13,832 nucleotides of DNA from positions 1 to 13,832 of the forward strand of contig JBAXRP010000106.1 of assembly GCA_037131145.1 (NCBI GenBank). The letters run 5' to 3'. Under the pieces are notes generated by a model, which did not search any database, was not told the DNA's origin, and saw only the letters and a list, made by a program, of their open reading frames with translations. Below, piece by piece: positions 8,459 to 13,822 of this stretch (position 1 is the first letter of the stretch; each line of letters opens with the position of its first letter). The translations under genes and the position numbers were made by a program. The DNA comes from CAIVAT01 sp037131145 (GTDB taxonomy: Bacteria; Bacteroidota; Bacteroidia; Bacteroidales; FEN-979).

Positions 8459-9910
8459 TTACCATACAACAGAAGCTACAGATAGCGCCGGAATTGAATA
8501 TGAAAAATTCTTTTCCCCCTGTTTAACCGAAAAGGTTTTTGAGGAGGAGCTGTAATTGCAAACCATCATCGCTTTCGACCCATCGGGGTTTACGAAAGCG
8601 ACTGCGCCTATTTCGCTAAGTGTTTGCGGGATATTTAACAAAACTCTGAACGCCCCGGGTCTTACAAATTTTGAAAAATGGGCAATAGAATAATACTCTT
8701 CATTGAATATAATCTGTCCGTTGGATGAATTGATGGCGACAACGCCCCGGCAATTGCTGCACCCGTTATTTGTTGGTCCATATTGCTGATCCAGAGCCAG
8801 GTTCCACAGAAGAGCGCATTTCGACCAGTTCTGTGTAGTTCCGATAAAGATGTTTTTCATGTTCCACATCAGGTTGGAGCCGAAATCGGTTGCCCAGGCG
8901 CCGCCGGAAATCTCAGTAAAATAAAGTCCCTTATCCGGGTAGCCATTATGAACGGCGCTCATGGCTGAAACATCGCCGGCGTAACCATGAAAGGCTGTGC
9001 CTGCAACGAATTGTCTGACTGCCGCATCACTGAGGAGTGATATCGCAAAGTTGGTATTATCCCAGTTGTGATCGTAAATTATAATTTTAGTATTTATCCC
9101 GGATGCCTGAAATTTCGGACCAAGATGGTTTTTTATGAAGGTTGCCTGCTCGCCAGGTTGCATCTCCATACAAGGGTAACCCGCCGTAAAGTAAAGCGGT
9201 TCATTTTGTGGGGTTATTGCGGTAATTGTAACGCCACGGCTTTTCATCTCCTGAATATACCTGACGAAATAGTCGGCATAAACTGAATAACAATCAGTTT
9301 TCAATTTTCCCCCTTTCATATTTCCGTTGGTTTTCATCCAGGCAGGCGGGCTCCACGGCGATCCCATCAAACTGATTTCTGGCGTTATCTGAACAATTTC
9401 TTTCAGAATGGGGATCACATCGTTGGTATCGCCGGCGAGAGAGAAATACTGCAAGGAAAAATCAGTTTGCCCCGATGGTAAATCATCGTAAGTAAAATCG
9501 GAAAGAGAGAAATCGGAAGCGCCGATTGTCAAACGCAAATAGGAAATACCGGCGCCATTCACAGTGTCGAACAACTTTCGCAGCAAAGTCTGTCTCGCGC
9601 CAGAGCTCAATTTTTTATTGAACAGATACGCAGAAGAACCCGTTAATGCCGCCCCAAATCCTTCGATGGTTTGAAGTTTTGTAACCGTATCAACAATGAT
9701 TATTGGCGCGGTGGACGATCCCTGAGCTTGTATTGACAGGTCGGCTTCTCTGTTGAATAGTTTTGATTTATCGCCGCAGGTAAGCCACACTTTTGCTTTG
9801 CCAATATCAGTGGGCGTGGGAGGATCCGGTGAAACGTTATTTTCGTTGGTTTTACAACTTATCAGAAAAAGAAAGATGATCAGGGTCAATATCTTTGAAT
9901 GGATTTTCAT
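8459..9910 (-). CDS. GH30-family glycoside hydrolase, lipoprotein
   Basis: Retaining (beta/alpha)8 hydrolase of 483 residues. The signal peptide has lipobox L-I-S-C with Cys19, followed by a Pro/Asn-rich linker, so the enzyme is probably anchored in the outer membrane. GH30 signatures in order are T-I-E-G-F-G-A-A-L-T-G-S-S-A (about 81-94), LRLTIGASDFSLSDFTYDD, SPWSPPAWMKTNG, the acid/base Glu237 in TPQNEPLY, the nucleophile Glu333 in YFTEISGGAW, and a GPTNNGCSNCRGVV segment, with a C-terminal beta-sandwich. The arrangement resembles bacteroidal endo-beta-1,6-glucanases (GH30 subfamily 3) as well as glucosylceramidases; subfamily and substrate are inferred, not shown. It reads into susC after 79 bp and is the first gene of the locus. 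No clear Bacteroidota promoter was found upstream. Confidence 0.93.
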   Translation of the reverse strand: MKIHSKILTLIIFLFLISCKTNENNVSPDPPTPTDIGKAKVWLTCGDKSKLFNREADLSIQAQGSSTAPIIIVDTVTKLQTIEGFGAALTGSSAYLFNKKLSSGARQTLLRKLFDTVNGAGISYLRLTIGASDFSLSDFTYDDLPSGQTDFSLQYFSLAGDTNDVIPILKEIVQITPEISLMGSPWSPPAWMKTNGNMKGGKLKTDCYSVYADYFVRYIQEMKSRGVTITAITPQNEPLYFTAGYPCMEMQPGEQATFIKNHLGPKFQASGINTKIIIYDHNWDNTNFAISLLSDAAVRQFVAGTAFHGYAGDVSAMSAVHNGYPDKGLYFTEISGGAWATDFGSNLMWNMKNIFIGTTQNWSKCALLWNLALDQQYGPTNNGCSNCRGVVAINSSNGQIIFNEEYYSIAHFSKFVRPGAFRVLLNIPQTLSEIGAVAFVNPDGSKAMMVCNYSSSSKTFSVKQGEKNFSYSIPALSVASVVW

Positions 9911-9948
9911 TATTTTTTGCGCTTTAATGTTTCCTGTTTATCTCGTTT

Positions 9949-9967
9949 AAAAAGTTGATTTGTCAAC
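9949..9967 (-). terminator. Weak intrinsic-terminator-like hairpin upstream of the GH30 gene
   Basis: On the minus strand GTTGA, loop CAAA, TCAAC is followed directly by five T residues. The stem is only 5 bp, so it may be inactive. Its position fits the end of transcription coming from the decayed DUF2442 gene. Confidence 0.3.
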
Positions 9968-9989
9968 CTTGATTTGGTTTTGCAGGGAT

Positions 9990-9996
9990 GTTAGGC
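9990..9996 (-). other. attC-type core GCCTAAC at the end of the DUF2442 frame
   Basis: The minus strand reads GCCTAAC, a perfect match to the integron R'' consensus RYYYAAC. The TAA in it is the original stop codon of the DUF2442 pseudogene. No matching partner arm with a good stem is visible between here and the GH30 start, so this may be the decayed edge of the cassette region or a chance match. Confidence 0.3.
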
Positions 9997-10266
9997 ATAT
10001 TCCATTTTTTGTGATTCTTGTTTTTTGCCTAATTCAAACAAAAAATCAGGTGCAAAATCAGCTTCATTATATCAGGTTATGGTATTTAATCTGACTTTGA
10101 AAGTTATAAAATACTCACTATCTCTCAATGGAATAAATATTTTGCGCGAATCTTTTTTTATTGCATCCTCCAAATCTGTCAAAACAGAGTCACCGGTATT
10201 AAGAGTCAGGAATATCTTGTATCCTCCTTTATGTTCTGCATATTTTGCATTTAGTATCAGAGCCAT
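9991..10266 (-). pseudogene. DUF2442-family protein, interrupted by an in-frame TGA at a Trp codon
   Basis: The frame opens at 10266 and reads 64 codons (M-A-L-I-L-N-A-K-Y-A-E-H-K-G-G-Y-K-I-F-L ... R-L-N-T-I-T), then TGA at 10072-10074. Past that stop the same frame continues as YNEADFAPDFLFELGKKQES to a TAA at 9991-9993. The family motif is T-I-T-W-x-N-x-A-D-F-A-P-x-F-L, so the TGA sits exactly where the conserved Trp (TGG) belongs: one G-to-A change. Restored length is about 91 residues, normal for DUF2442. The start overlaps the stop of the DUF4160 remnant by one base (TAATG), the usual layout of this pair. DUF4160/DUF2442 pairs are thought to behave like toxin-antitoxin modules; biochemical function is not established. 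Other genes here use TGA as stop, so recoding is unlikely. Confidence 0.8.
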
Positions 10267-10508
10267 TATTCTAAAGGTTGCATTTTGTTAAATTCACCCG
10301 TAGTTCTTATCAATTCCCAGTCTTGAAGCAGTTCATTTTTATGAATATCTTACCACTCCAGAACCATGCTTAGAGCTCTTTTGGGAAATTTACCTTCTCT
10401 ATTCCTGAATTAATCTCGACAATAATCTCAAAATCTCCATATTTTGCATTCAAAATGCGGCGGATTATGTTCATTGAAGTTTATAATATTCGTATTGTAA
10501 AATTAGAT
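10266..10508 (-). pseudogene. DUF4160-family protein, frameshifted and truncated
   Basis: Three pieces in different frames line up with one DUF4160 protein: N-E-H-N-P-P-H-F (10452-10475), then A-K-Y-G-D-F-E-I-I-V-E-I-N-S-G-I-E-K after a 1-nt shift near 10448-10451, then, after a second shift near 10373, L-S-M-V-L-E-W, an in-frame TAA, and DIHKNELLQDWELI continuing to Q-P-L-E and a stop at 10266-10268. The histidine-rich N-E-H-N-P-P-H-F motif and the late D-W-E-L motif are characteristic of the family. The N-terminus is eroded: about ten residues of weak similarity run up to the 3' end of the flavin reductase and no start codon remains. With at least two frameshifts and a nonsense codon, the gene is dead. 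It overlaps the DUF2442 start as TAATG. Confidence 0.78.
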
Positions 10509-10514
10509 GTGTTT

Positions 10515-11072
10515 TCAAAATTCCGGGTGCGTTTTCCCGATACTCCAGGCATTTGCATACGAATCGCCCAATTGCCAGTATTTCCTTGTATTCATATCAA
10601 ATAATATCGGGTCAATTTTCTTTAAATTTATTTTCCCATCAGTTAAAACCGAATCATCGCAAAAAGTATTAACAATTTCTCCTATGAAAATATCATGCGA
10701 TCCGTAATCAAGATGATCTATCAGTTTACATTCCATGTTAACTGCAAATTCCTCAATCATGGGAGCGGTTTTCATCACTCCGTAAAATGATGTAAAGAGT
10801 TCGGATTTGTCGGTGTTTTTACCCGAAACTACACCACAATAATCGGTGACAACGGTTTGTTTGGTCGAAGGCACATTTATACTAAATGTTTTATTTTCTA
10901 TAATGCCTTGCCCGCTGTAATGCACCTTTGCCATGCCCATACAAACAATGTTGGCTTTAAGGACACCCACATGAGCCATGGTAATATAATTTGGTTTGCC
11001 ATTAATAACAGTACCTACCAGCACGGTTGGCAAAGGGTACAAAGAATTTAATTTACCTATTTTATTTTTCAT
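10515..11072 (-). CDS. Flavin reductase-like (FMN-binding split barrel) protein
   Basis: A 185-residue protein of the flavoredoxin / flavin reductase-like family, which binds FMN and either reduces flavin with NAD(P)H or shuttles electrons. Family features are the N-terminal P-L-P-T-V-L-V-G-T-V-I-N-G-K-P-N-Y-I-T-M-A-H block, M-A-K-V-H-Y-S-G-Q-G-I-I-E-N-K-T-F-S-I-N-V-P, a T-D-Y-C-G segment with S-G-K-N-T-D-K-S, and H-D-I-F-I-G-E-I-V. Its start overlaps the nitroreductase stop by 4 nt (ATGA), so the two are translationally coupled. The pair suggests a small FMN redox unit in which one protein supplies or uses reduced flavin for the other (inference). The C-terminus abuts the eroded DUF4160 remnant. 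Confidence 0.85.
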   Translation of the reverse strand: MKNKIGKLNSLYPLPTVLVGTVINGKPNYITMAHVGVLKANIVCMGMAKVHYSGQGIIENKTFSINVPSTKQTVVTDYCGVVSGKNTDKSELFTSFYGVMKTAPMIEEFAVNMECKLIDHLDYGSHDIFIGEIVNTFCDDSVLTDGKINLKKIDPILFDMNTRKYWQLGDSYANAWSIGKTHPEF

Positions 11073-11590
11073 GTCTTTTTAAATTTATTCCAATGTACTT
11101 TTTGTTTATCGTAGCGGCTTTTAACATCGTGCGTTTTTCCTTCAAAATGTCCGAAAGGAATTACCGAAACAGGCTTTAAATTTGCGGGCAAATTAAGAAG
11201 TTCACGAATGTTGTCAATTGCGTTTGGGAAGACAGCGCCCCAAACCCCGCCCATGCCCTTGGAGTGTATTGCCAATAAGATATTTTCGGTTGCAGCGCAA
11301 CAATCGTGAAAATGATACCCGGTATTTTTTTCCAATTTAGTATCGCCGCAAACTAAAATGGCTGCTGAAGCATTTTTTAGATAACCGACATTTTGGTTTA
11401 GTTTTGAATATTCCTCCATAACACTTTTATCGGTCATCACTATAAATTGCCAAGCCTGTTCGTTCCCTGCTGATGGCGCGTTCATGCCTGCTTCTAAAAT
11501 TTCGCAAATATCGCTTTCCGAAATAGTTTCGTTGGTGAATTTTCGCACACTGCGGCGAGTGTTAATTATATTTAAAAAATTATTTTCCAT
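11069..11590 (-). CDS. Nitroreductase-family FMN oxidoreductase
   Basis: A compact 173-residue member of the nitroreductase fold, a homodimeric FMN enzyme using NAD(P)H on nitroaromatics, quinones or enones; the natural substrate is unknown. The FMN-binding N-terminus is N-T-R-R-S-V-R-K-F (Arg12, Arg13, Ser14 and Arg16), followed by E-A-G-M-N-A-P-S-A-G-N-E-Q-A-W-Q-F (about 33-49), the central G-M-G-G-V-W-G segment near residue 115, and V-S-V-I-P-F-G-H-F-E-G-K near the C-terminus with R-Y-D-K-Q-K-V-H-W. All family landmarks are present, so it is complete despite its small size. It overlaps the flavin reductase gene by 4 nt. The 40 bp upstream are AT-rich with a TATATTATATTAATTAA tract, but no TAnnTTTG promoter. 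Confidence 0.9.
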   Translation of the reverse strand: MENNFLNIINTRRSVRKFTNETISESDICEILEAGMNAPSAGNEQAWQFIVMTDKSVMEEYSKLNQNVGYLKNASAAILVCGDTKLEKNTGYHFHDCCAATENILLAIHSKGMGGVWGAVFPNAIDNIRELLNLPANLKPVSVIPFGHFEGKTHDVKSRYDKQKVHWNKFKKT

Positions 11591-11630
11591 TTAATTAATA
11601 TAATATATTTTCCTACTCATAAGGCTTTTC

Positions 11631-11858
11631 GGTAACGCCCCGTTTTTGTTTAGTTGTTTCTGGTCTCCACTTTTCATTTTTTATAATTCGGAATTGTTAA
11701 GAAGTGTCATGCCAAATTGTTAGCTCTCTTGTTGCCGGTTGTGCCGTTCTCTTTTTCAAAACTTTCCTATATCGCATACTTGAAACCACAGTAAAAATGA
11801 AACTTATCCAAAACTGCATAAAGGCTGGTTTTGTTGCGGGTGCAAGTTGGTTAGAAGC
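11631..11858. repeat. attC-like separator A (degenerate, long)
   Basis: This gene-free stretch lies between the nitroreductase start and the 160-residue gene. The left end reads GGTAACGCCCCG (11631-11642) and the right end TTGCGGGTGCAAGTTGGTTAG (11834-11854). Read on the minus strand, the right end is TAACCAACTTGCACCCGCAACAA, closely matching separator C's TAACGAGCTTGCAGCCGAGCAAT. The left end shares TACGCCCCG-type sequence with separator C, and an upstream CATAAGGC with separator B. The arms pair poorly and the inner part is long; an extra GTTAGCT at 11718-11724 may mark two fused sites. A 61-codon frame across it on the plus strand looks like chance. Confidence 0.4.
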
Positions 11859-11878
11859 TGGCAAGTGTTTTCTTTTTT

Positions 11879-12361
11879 TTATTTTTTAAAATAAGCAAAA
11901 CATTCAAAGCTATTTGCATTCTTCTGGTCATGACGGGTCAAATTGCAGAGCATTTCCTCTTCGGGATTATCATCGTTTTGACAAGTTATACATAGAGATG
12001 GTTTCGGGACCAAGTCCATATTTATTTCATAGCCATCATCATCAAAGTAACCTGCTATTTTGGTTTTATCAATATCATCTATATGTCTTCTGCCTTTCTT
12101 GTTTTCTTTTTTCTTAATGGCTGAATCAATCTCAAAATCCTCATTTGGGGTACTTTCTCCAGTTATGCATGAAAAGCAACTGTTTCCAACAATTGCAGAT
12201 CCAATTACCCATATATCATTGCCACATGAGCATTTTATTCCTTTATTATAGTCGTTTAATGCGCGCTTTAAACTTTTTCGTAATTCAATTTCATTGAAAG
12301 TCGGATTGCTTTTCAAATGAATTTTCACATATTTATCAATTGAAATCGGTATAAATCCCAT
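11879..12361 (-). CDS. Unrecognised protein with two four-cysteine clusters
   Basis: A 160-residue soluble protein with no signal peptide or membrane segment. It has eight cysteines in two groups: Cys44, 46, 62 and 65 (K-C-S-C-G-N-D-I-W-V-I-G, then S-C-F-S-C-I-T-G-E) and Cys124, 127, 139 and 154 (L-C-I-T-C-Q-N-D-D, then M-L-C-N-L-T-R-H-D-Q, then F-E-C-F-A-Y). Both look like zinc-ribbon-type sites. Between them is a charged linker rich in Lys, Glu and Asp (about 75-118). I have the impression of a widespread Bacteroidota hypothetical family, but cannot name a function; nucleic-acid binding or a host for metal clusters are possibilities. It stands alone between separators A and B, with its stop 20 bp from A. 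Confidence 0.75.
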   Translation of the reverse strand: MGFIPISIDKYVKIHLKSNPTFNEIELRKSLKRALNDYNKGIKCSCGNDIWVIGSAIVGNSCFSCITGESTPNEDFEIDSAIKKKENKKGRRHIDDIDKTKIAGYFDDDGYEINMDLVPKPSLCITCQNDDNPEEEMLCNLTRHDQKNANSFECFAYFKK

Positions 12362-12418
12362 ATTACTTCTGTTTTGGCAGCTCTTAATGAACTGATTCTA
12401 ATTTGCTTGCCCATAAGG

Positions 12419-12541
12419 CCACGCCGGCAGCCGCAGTGCGGATTTTAGCAGTTTTTATCTGTGATTTTCGTTTTCATTTTCAGTAGCCCCAACCCGCCTC
12501 CTAACCAGGGTACCCCGCATTGTGGTTGACGGCTCGTTAGC
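12419..12541. repeat. attC-like separator B
   Basis: The left arm contains CGCCGGCAGCCGCAGTGCGG (12422-12441), identical over all 20 bases to 13230-13249 in separator C. The right arm is CCCCGCATTGTGGTTGACGG (12513-12532) followed by the core CGTTAGC (12535-12541). The arms are imperfect inverted copies (CCGCA/TGCGG plus partial pairing around GCCGnCA), separated by about 70 bp of AT-rich loop. The core contains the stop codon of the small PIN partner (12537-12539). The opposite core at the left end is degenerate (GGCCACG). Size, bipartite arms and cores fit an integron attC; the identification is an inference. Confidence 0.55.
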
Positions 12542-12698
12542 TACTCGGCTGCAATTTTTCTTGGATAGCAAAACCGAACTTTTTATGAATTTCGTCCAAT
12601 CGTTTTTTTCTTAATTCAGGATTCTTTTCATATTTATCCCTATGATTATTCCTAATAATTCGCATTAATTCGACGCAATCAAATTTCTTTTTAGTCAT
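12537..12698 (-). CDS. 53-residue probable antitoxin partner of the PIN-domain protein
   Basis: A small, strongly basic/acidic helical protein (begins M-T-K-K-K-F-D-C-V-E-L-M-R-I-I-R, then N-N-H-R-D-K-Y-E-K-N-P-E-L-R-K-K-R-L-D-E-I-H-K-K-F-G). Its ATG overlaps the PIN gene end by 8 nt, in another frame, and is preceded by AGGAGG with 6 nt spacing. Small Lys/Glu-rich proteins starting M-T-K-K-x-F-D and placed after this PIN family are frequent in Bacteroidota, which supports an antitoxin role (family memory plus position; not proven). The final residues L-Q-P-S-S and the stop codon are encoded by the flank and core of separator B, so the C-terminus seems to be borrowed from the repeat element. 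No DNA-binding fold is evident. Confidence 0.75.
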   Translation of the reverse strand: MTKKKFDCVELMRIIRNNHRDKYEKNPELRKKRLDEIHKKFGFAIQEKLQPSS

Positions 12699-13161
12699 TT
12701 TCTTCCTCCTTTATTATATCACGGGGGCTTCGTATCTCAACGAACGAATATCCCTTTTTAATGTTTACCGAATTATATTGTCTTATGCGACTTAAATTTA
12801 CAATGTGTTTGAAATTCCAACTAGTCAGAACCGTTGCGGAATGAATCGTAGCAAGCGCTATATGAAGAGCGTCTTCATAAAATTTCTCTGAAACAGCGCC
12901 ATCAACAACATAAGCATCTGCTAAGTCTCTGCATTCATCGTCGTCTGTCAGTAGTTCTCTGTTTTTTGAATTTAGAATTTGTTCAAGAATTGATTGAACA
13001 TTCTTTGGAGCATCTAAGATTTCATCAATAGTGATATCTGAGATCAATGCTATTATTTCTCCCATTAAAATTTGTTCGATTAATTTCTTTGACCATTTTG
13101 AAAATTCATCATCATAATAACCCCCAATGACTGATGTATCAATGTAAACTCTTGGTTTCAT
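12691..13161 (-). CDS. PIN-domain ribonuclease, VapC-like toxin
   Basis: A 156-residue PIN-domain protein, a Mg2+/Mn2+-dependent RNase fold used as the toxin of VapBC-type systems. Acidic active-site residues are visible: Asp8 in VYIDTSVIGG, Glu47 in TIDEILDAP, Asp97 in YEDALHIALA, and the polar fourth position in SWNFKHIVN (Asn116). Full length, no truncation. The gene order is unusual for VapBC: the toxin comes first and the small putative antitoxin follows, overlapping by 8 nt. A clean Bacteroidota promoter sits just upstream, leaving a leader of only a few bases. The two genes lie between separators B and C and appear to form one self-contained cassette. RNA target unknown. Confidence 0.88.
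   Translation of the reverse strand: MKPRVYIDTSVIGGYYDDEFSKWSKKLIEQILMGEIIALISDITIDEILDAPKNVQSILEQILNSKNRELLTDDDECRDLADAYVVDGAVSEKFYEDALHIALATIHSATVLTSWNFKHIVNLSRIRQYNSVNIKKGYSFVEIRSPRDIIKEEEND
12705..12710 (-). promoter_or_regulatory. Strong Shine-Dalgarno (AGGAGG) for the 53-residue partner gene
   Basis: AGGAGG lies 6 nt before the ATG at 12696-12698 and inside the Glu codons of the PIN gene's C-terminus. Such a perfect site is uncommon in Bacteroidota and decides the start of this small gene. Confidence 0.7.
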
Positions 13162-13174
13162 GGTTTCTTTTTGT

Positions 13175-13206
13175 CAAAAATAGGGAAAATGTTAAAAATG
13201 TCAAAA
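13175..13206 (-). promoter_or_regulatory. Bacteroidota-type promoter of the PIN operon
   Basis: On the minus strand TTTTG (13202-13206) is followed, after exactly 19 nt, by TATTTTTG (13175-13182), matching the -33 TTTG and -7 TAnnTTTG elements used by the Bacteroidota primary sigma factor. Transcription would start a few bases before the PIN ATG at 13161. The promoter lies inside the unit bounded by separators B and C. Confidence 0.65.
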
Positions 13207-13221
13207 TTGCAGCCTTGCAGC

Positions 13222-13353
13222 TTACGCCCCGCCGGCAGCCGCAGTGCGGGGTTTACTTGTTGTTTCTTTTATTATCCTCCATCGTTTGCAGGTTTGGTCA
13301 ATGCCAGCCTCCGGAATCCGCCCGCATTGCTCGGCTGCAAGCTCGTTAGGGGC
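13222..13353. repeat. attC-like separator C
   Basis: The left arm is TTACGCCCC plus CGCCGGCAGCCGCAGTGCGG (13230-13249); the right arm is CCCGCATTGCTCGGCTGCAA (13321-13340) then GCTCGTTAGGGGC (13341-13353). GCAGCCG and CGGCTGC pair, as do TGCGG and CCGCA, with an AG dinucleotide left unpaired on one strand, and the interior is a loop of about 70 bp. The paired arms with extrahelical bases, large variable loop and outer GTTAGG core are the hallmarks of an attC hairpin. The left core is imperfect (TTACG instead of TAACG). It lies between the PIN operon and the 141-residue gene, whose stop is 15 bp from the right core. Confidence 0.6.
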
Positions 13354-13367
13354 AGTGTGCCTTAATA

Positions 13368-13793
13368 TCATCTATCCTGCTTTTTCAATCGCCAGCATGC
13401 ATGGGATTCAATATATATACTTTTACAATTCGATGCCTTATAATTCTTCTCCGTTAAATAGACTCCAACGACATTAATATCCTGGTAACTCCATGTTTGA
13501 TCAACGTACCTTAGATTTATTAATACAATATTGCTTGTTAATTCCCTATAAATAATTTCATTTTCAAGCTCGATGACAGCTTTTATGTAATCATTGGATT
13601 CAATAAACTCAATAACCTTCCCGGATAATGTATTAGATGTAGAATGCTTTATATATTCAGGTTCATAATCATACCCCCCGCCAAGTTCAATTTTATCACC
13701 AATTTTTAAAATGCCCTTATTATTTGGTCGATTTAAAAATTGAATCTTTCTCCGGGTTTTTATCTTGATAAAAATTCTCCTTATGCTGTCCAT
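13368..13793 (-). CDS. Unrecognised 141-residue protein
   Basis: A cytoplasmic protein with no signal peptide, membrane helix or known motif that I can identify. The basic N-terminus (R-R-I-F-I-K-I-K-T-R-R-K) leads into K-I-G-D-K-I-E-L-G-G-G-Y-D-Y-E-P-E-Y (about 31-48) and then several alternating beta-strand-like segments (K-V-I-E-F-I, A-V-I-E-L-E-N-E-I-I-Y, N-I-V-L-I-N-L-R-Y-V, T-W-S-Y-Q-D-I), consistent with a small beta-barrel. The frame also opens at a TTG at 13794-13796, but the ATG at 13791-13793 is the better start. The gene stands alone between an exact inverted repeat, CGTTAGGGGC at 13344-13353 and GCCCCTAACG at 13823-13832, and is AT-rich. Role unknown; a cassette cargo gene. Confidence 0.7.
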   Translation of the reverse strand: MDSIRRIFIKIKTRRKIQFLNRPNNKGILKIGDKIELGGGYDYEPEYIKHSTSNTLSGKVIEFIESNDYIKAVIELENEIIYRELTSNIVLINLRYVDQTWSYQDINVVGVYLTEKNYKASNCKSIYIESHACWRLKKQDR

Positions 13794-13822
13794 CAATTAT
13801 GGAATTTAGATCTTTACACATT

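Noticed and set aside
9911..9990. Promoter of the GH30-susC-susD operon
   Set aside because: A TTGACA-like string exists on the minus strand, but no TAnnTTTG element at proper spacing; not supportable.
9991..10032. Inverted 7-mers TTAGGCA / TGCCTAA taken as a small attC or terminator
   Set aside because: The cores point inwards, opposite to attC arrangement, the span is inside the DUF2442 reading frame, and there is no T-tract.
10072..10074. UGA read as tryptophan (alternative genetic code) in DUF2442
   Set aside because: UGA is the stop codon of the flavin reductase, nitroreductase and 141-residue genes, and the DUF4160 partner is also broken, so ordinary nonsense mutation is simpler.
11704..11889. 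A 61-codon plus-strand frame across separator A
   Set aside because: It runs through repeat-related sequence, ends in a T-rich tract, has odd Cys/Phe-rich composition and opposes every neighbouring gene; best explained as chance.
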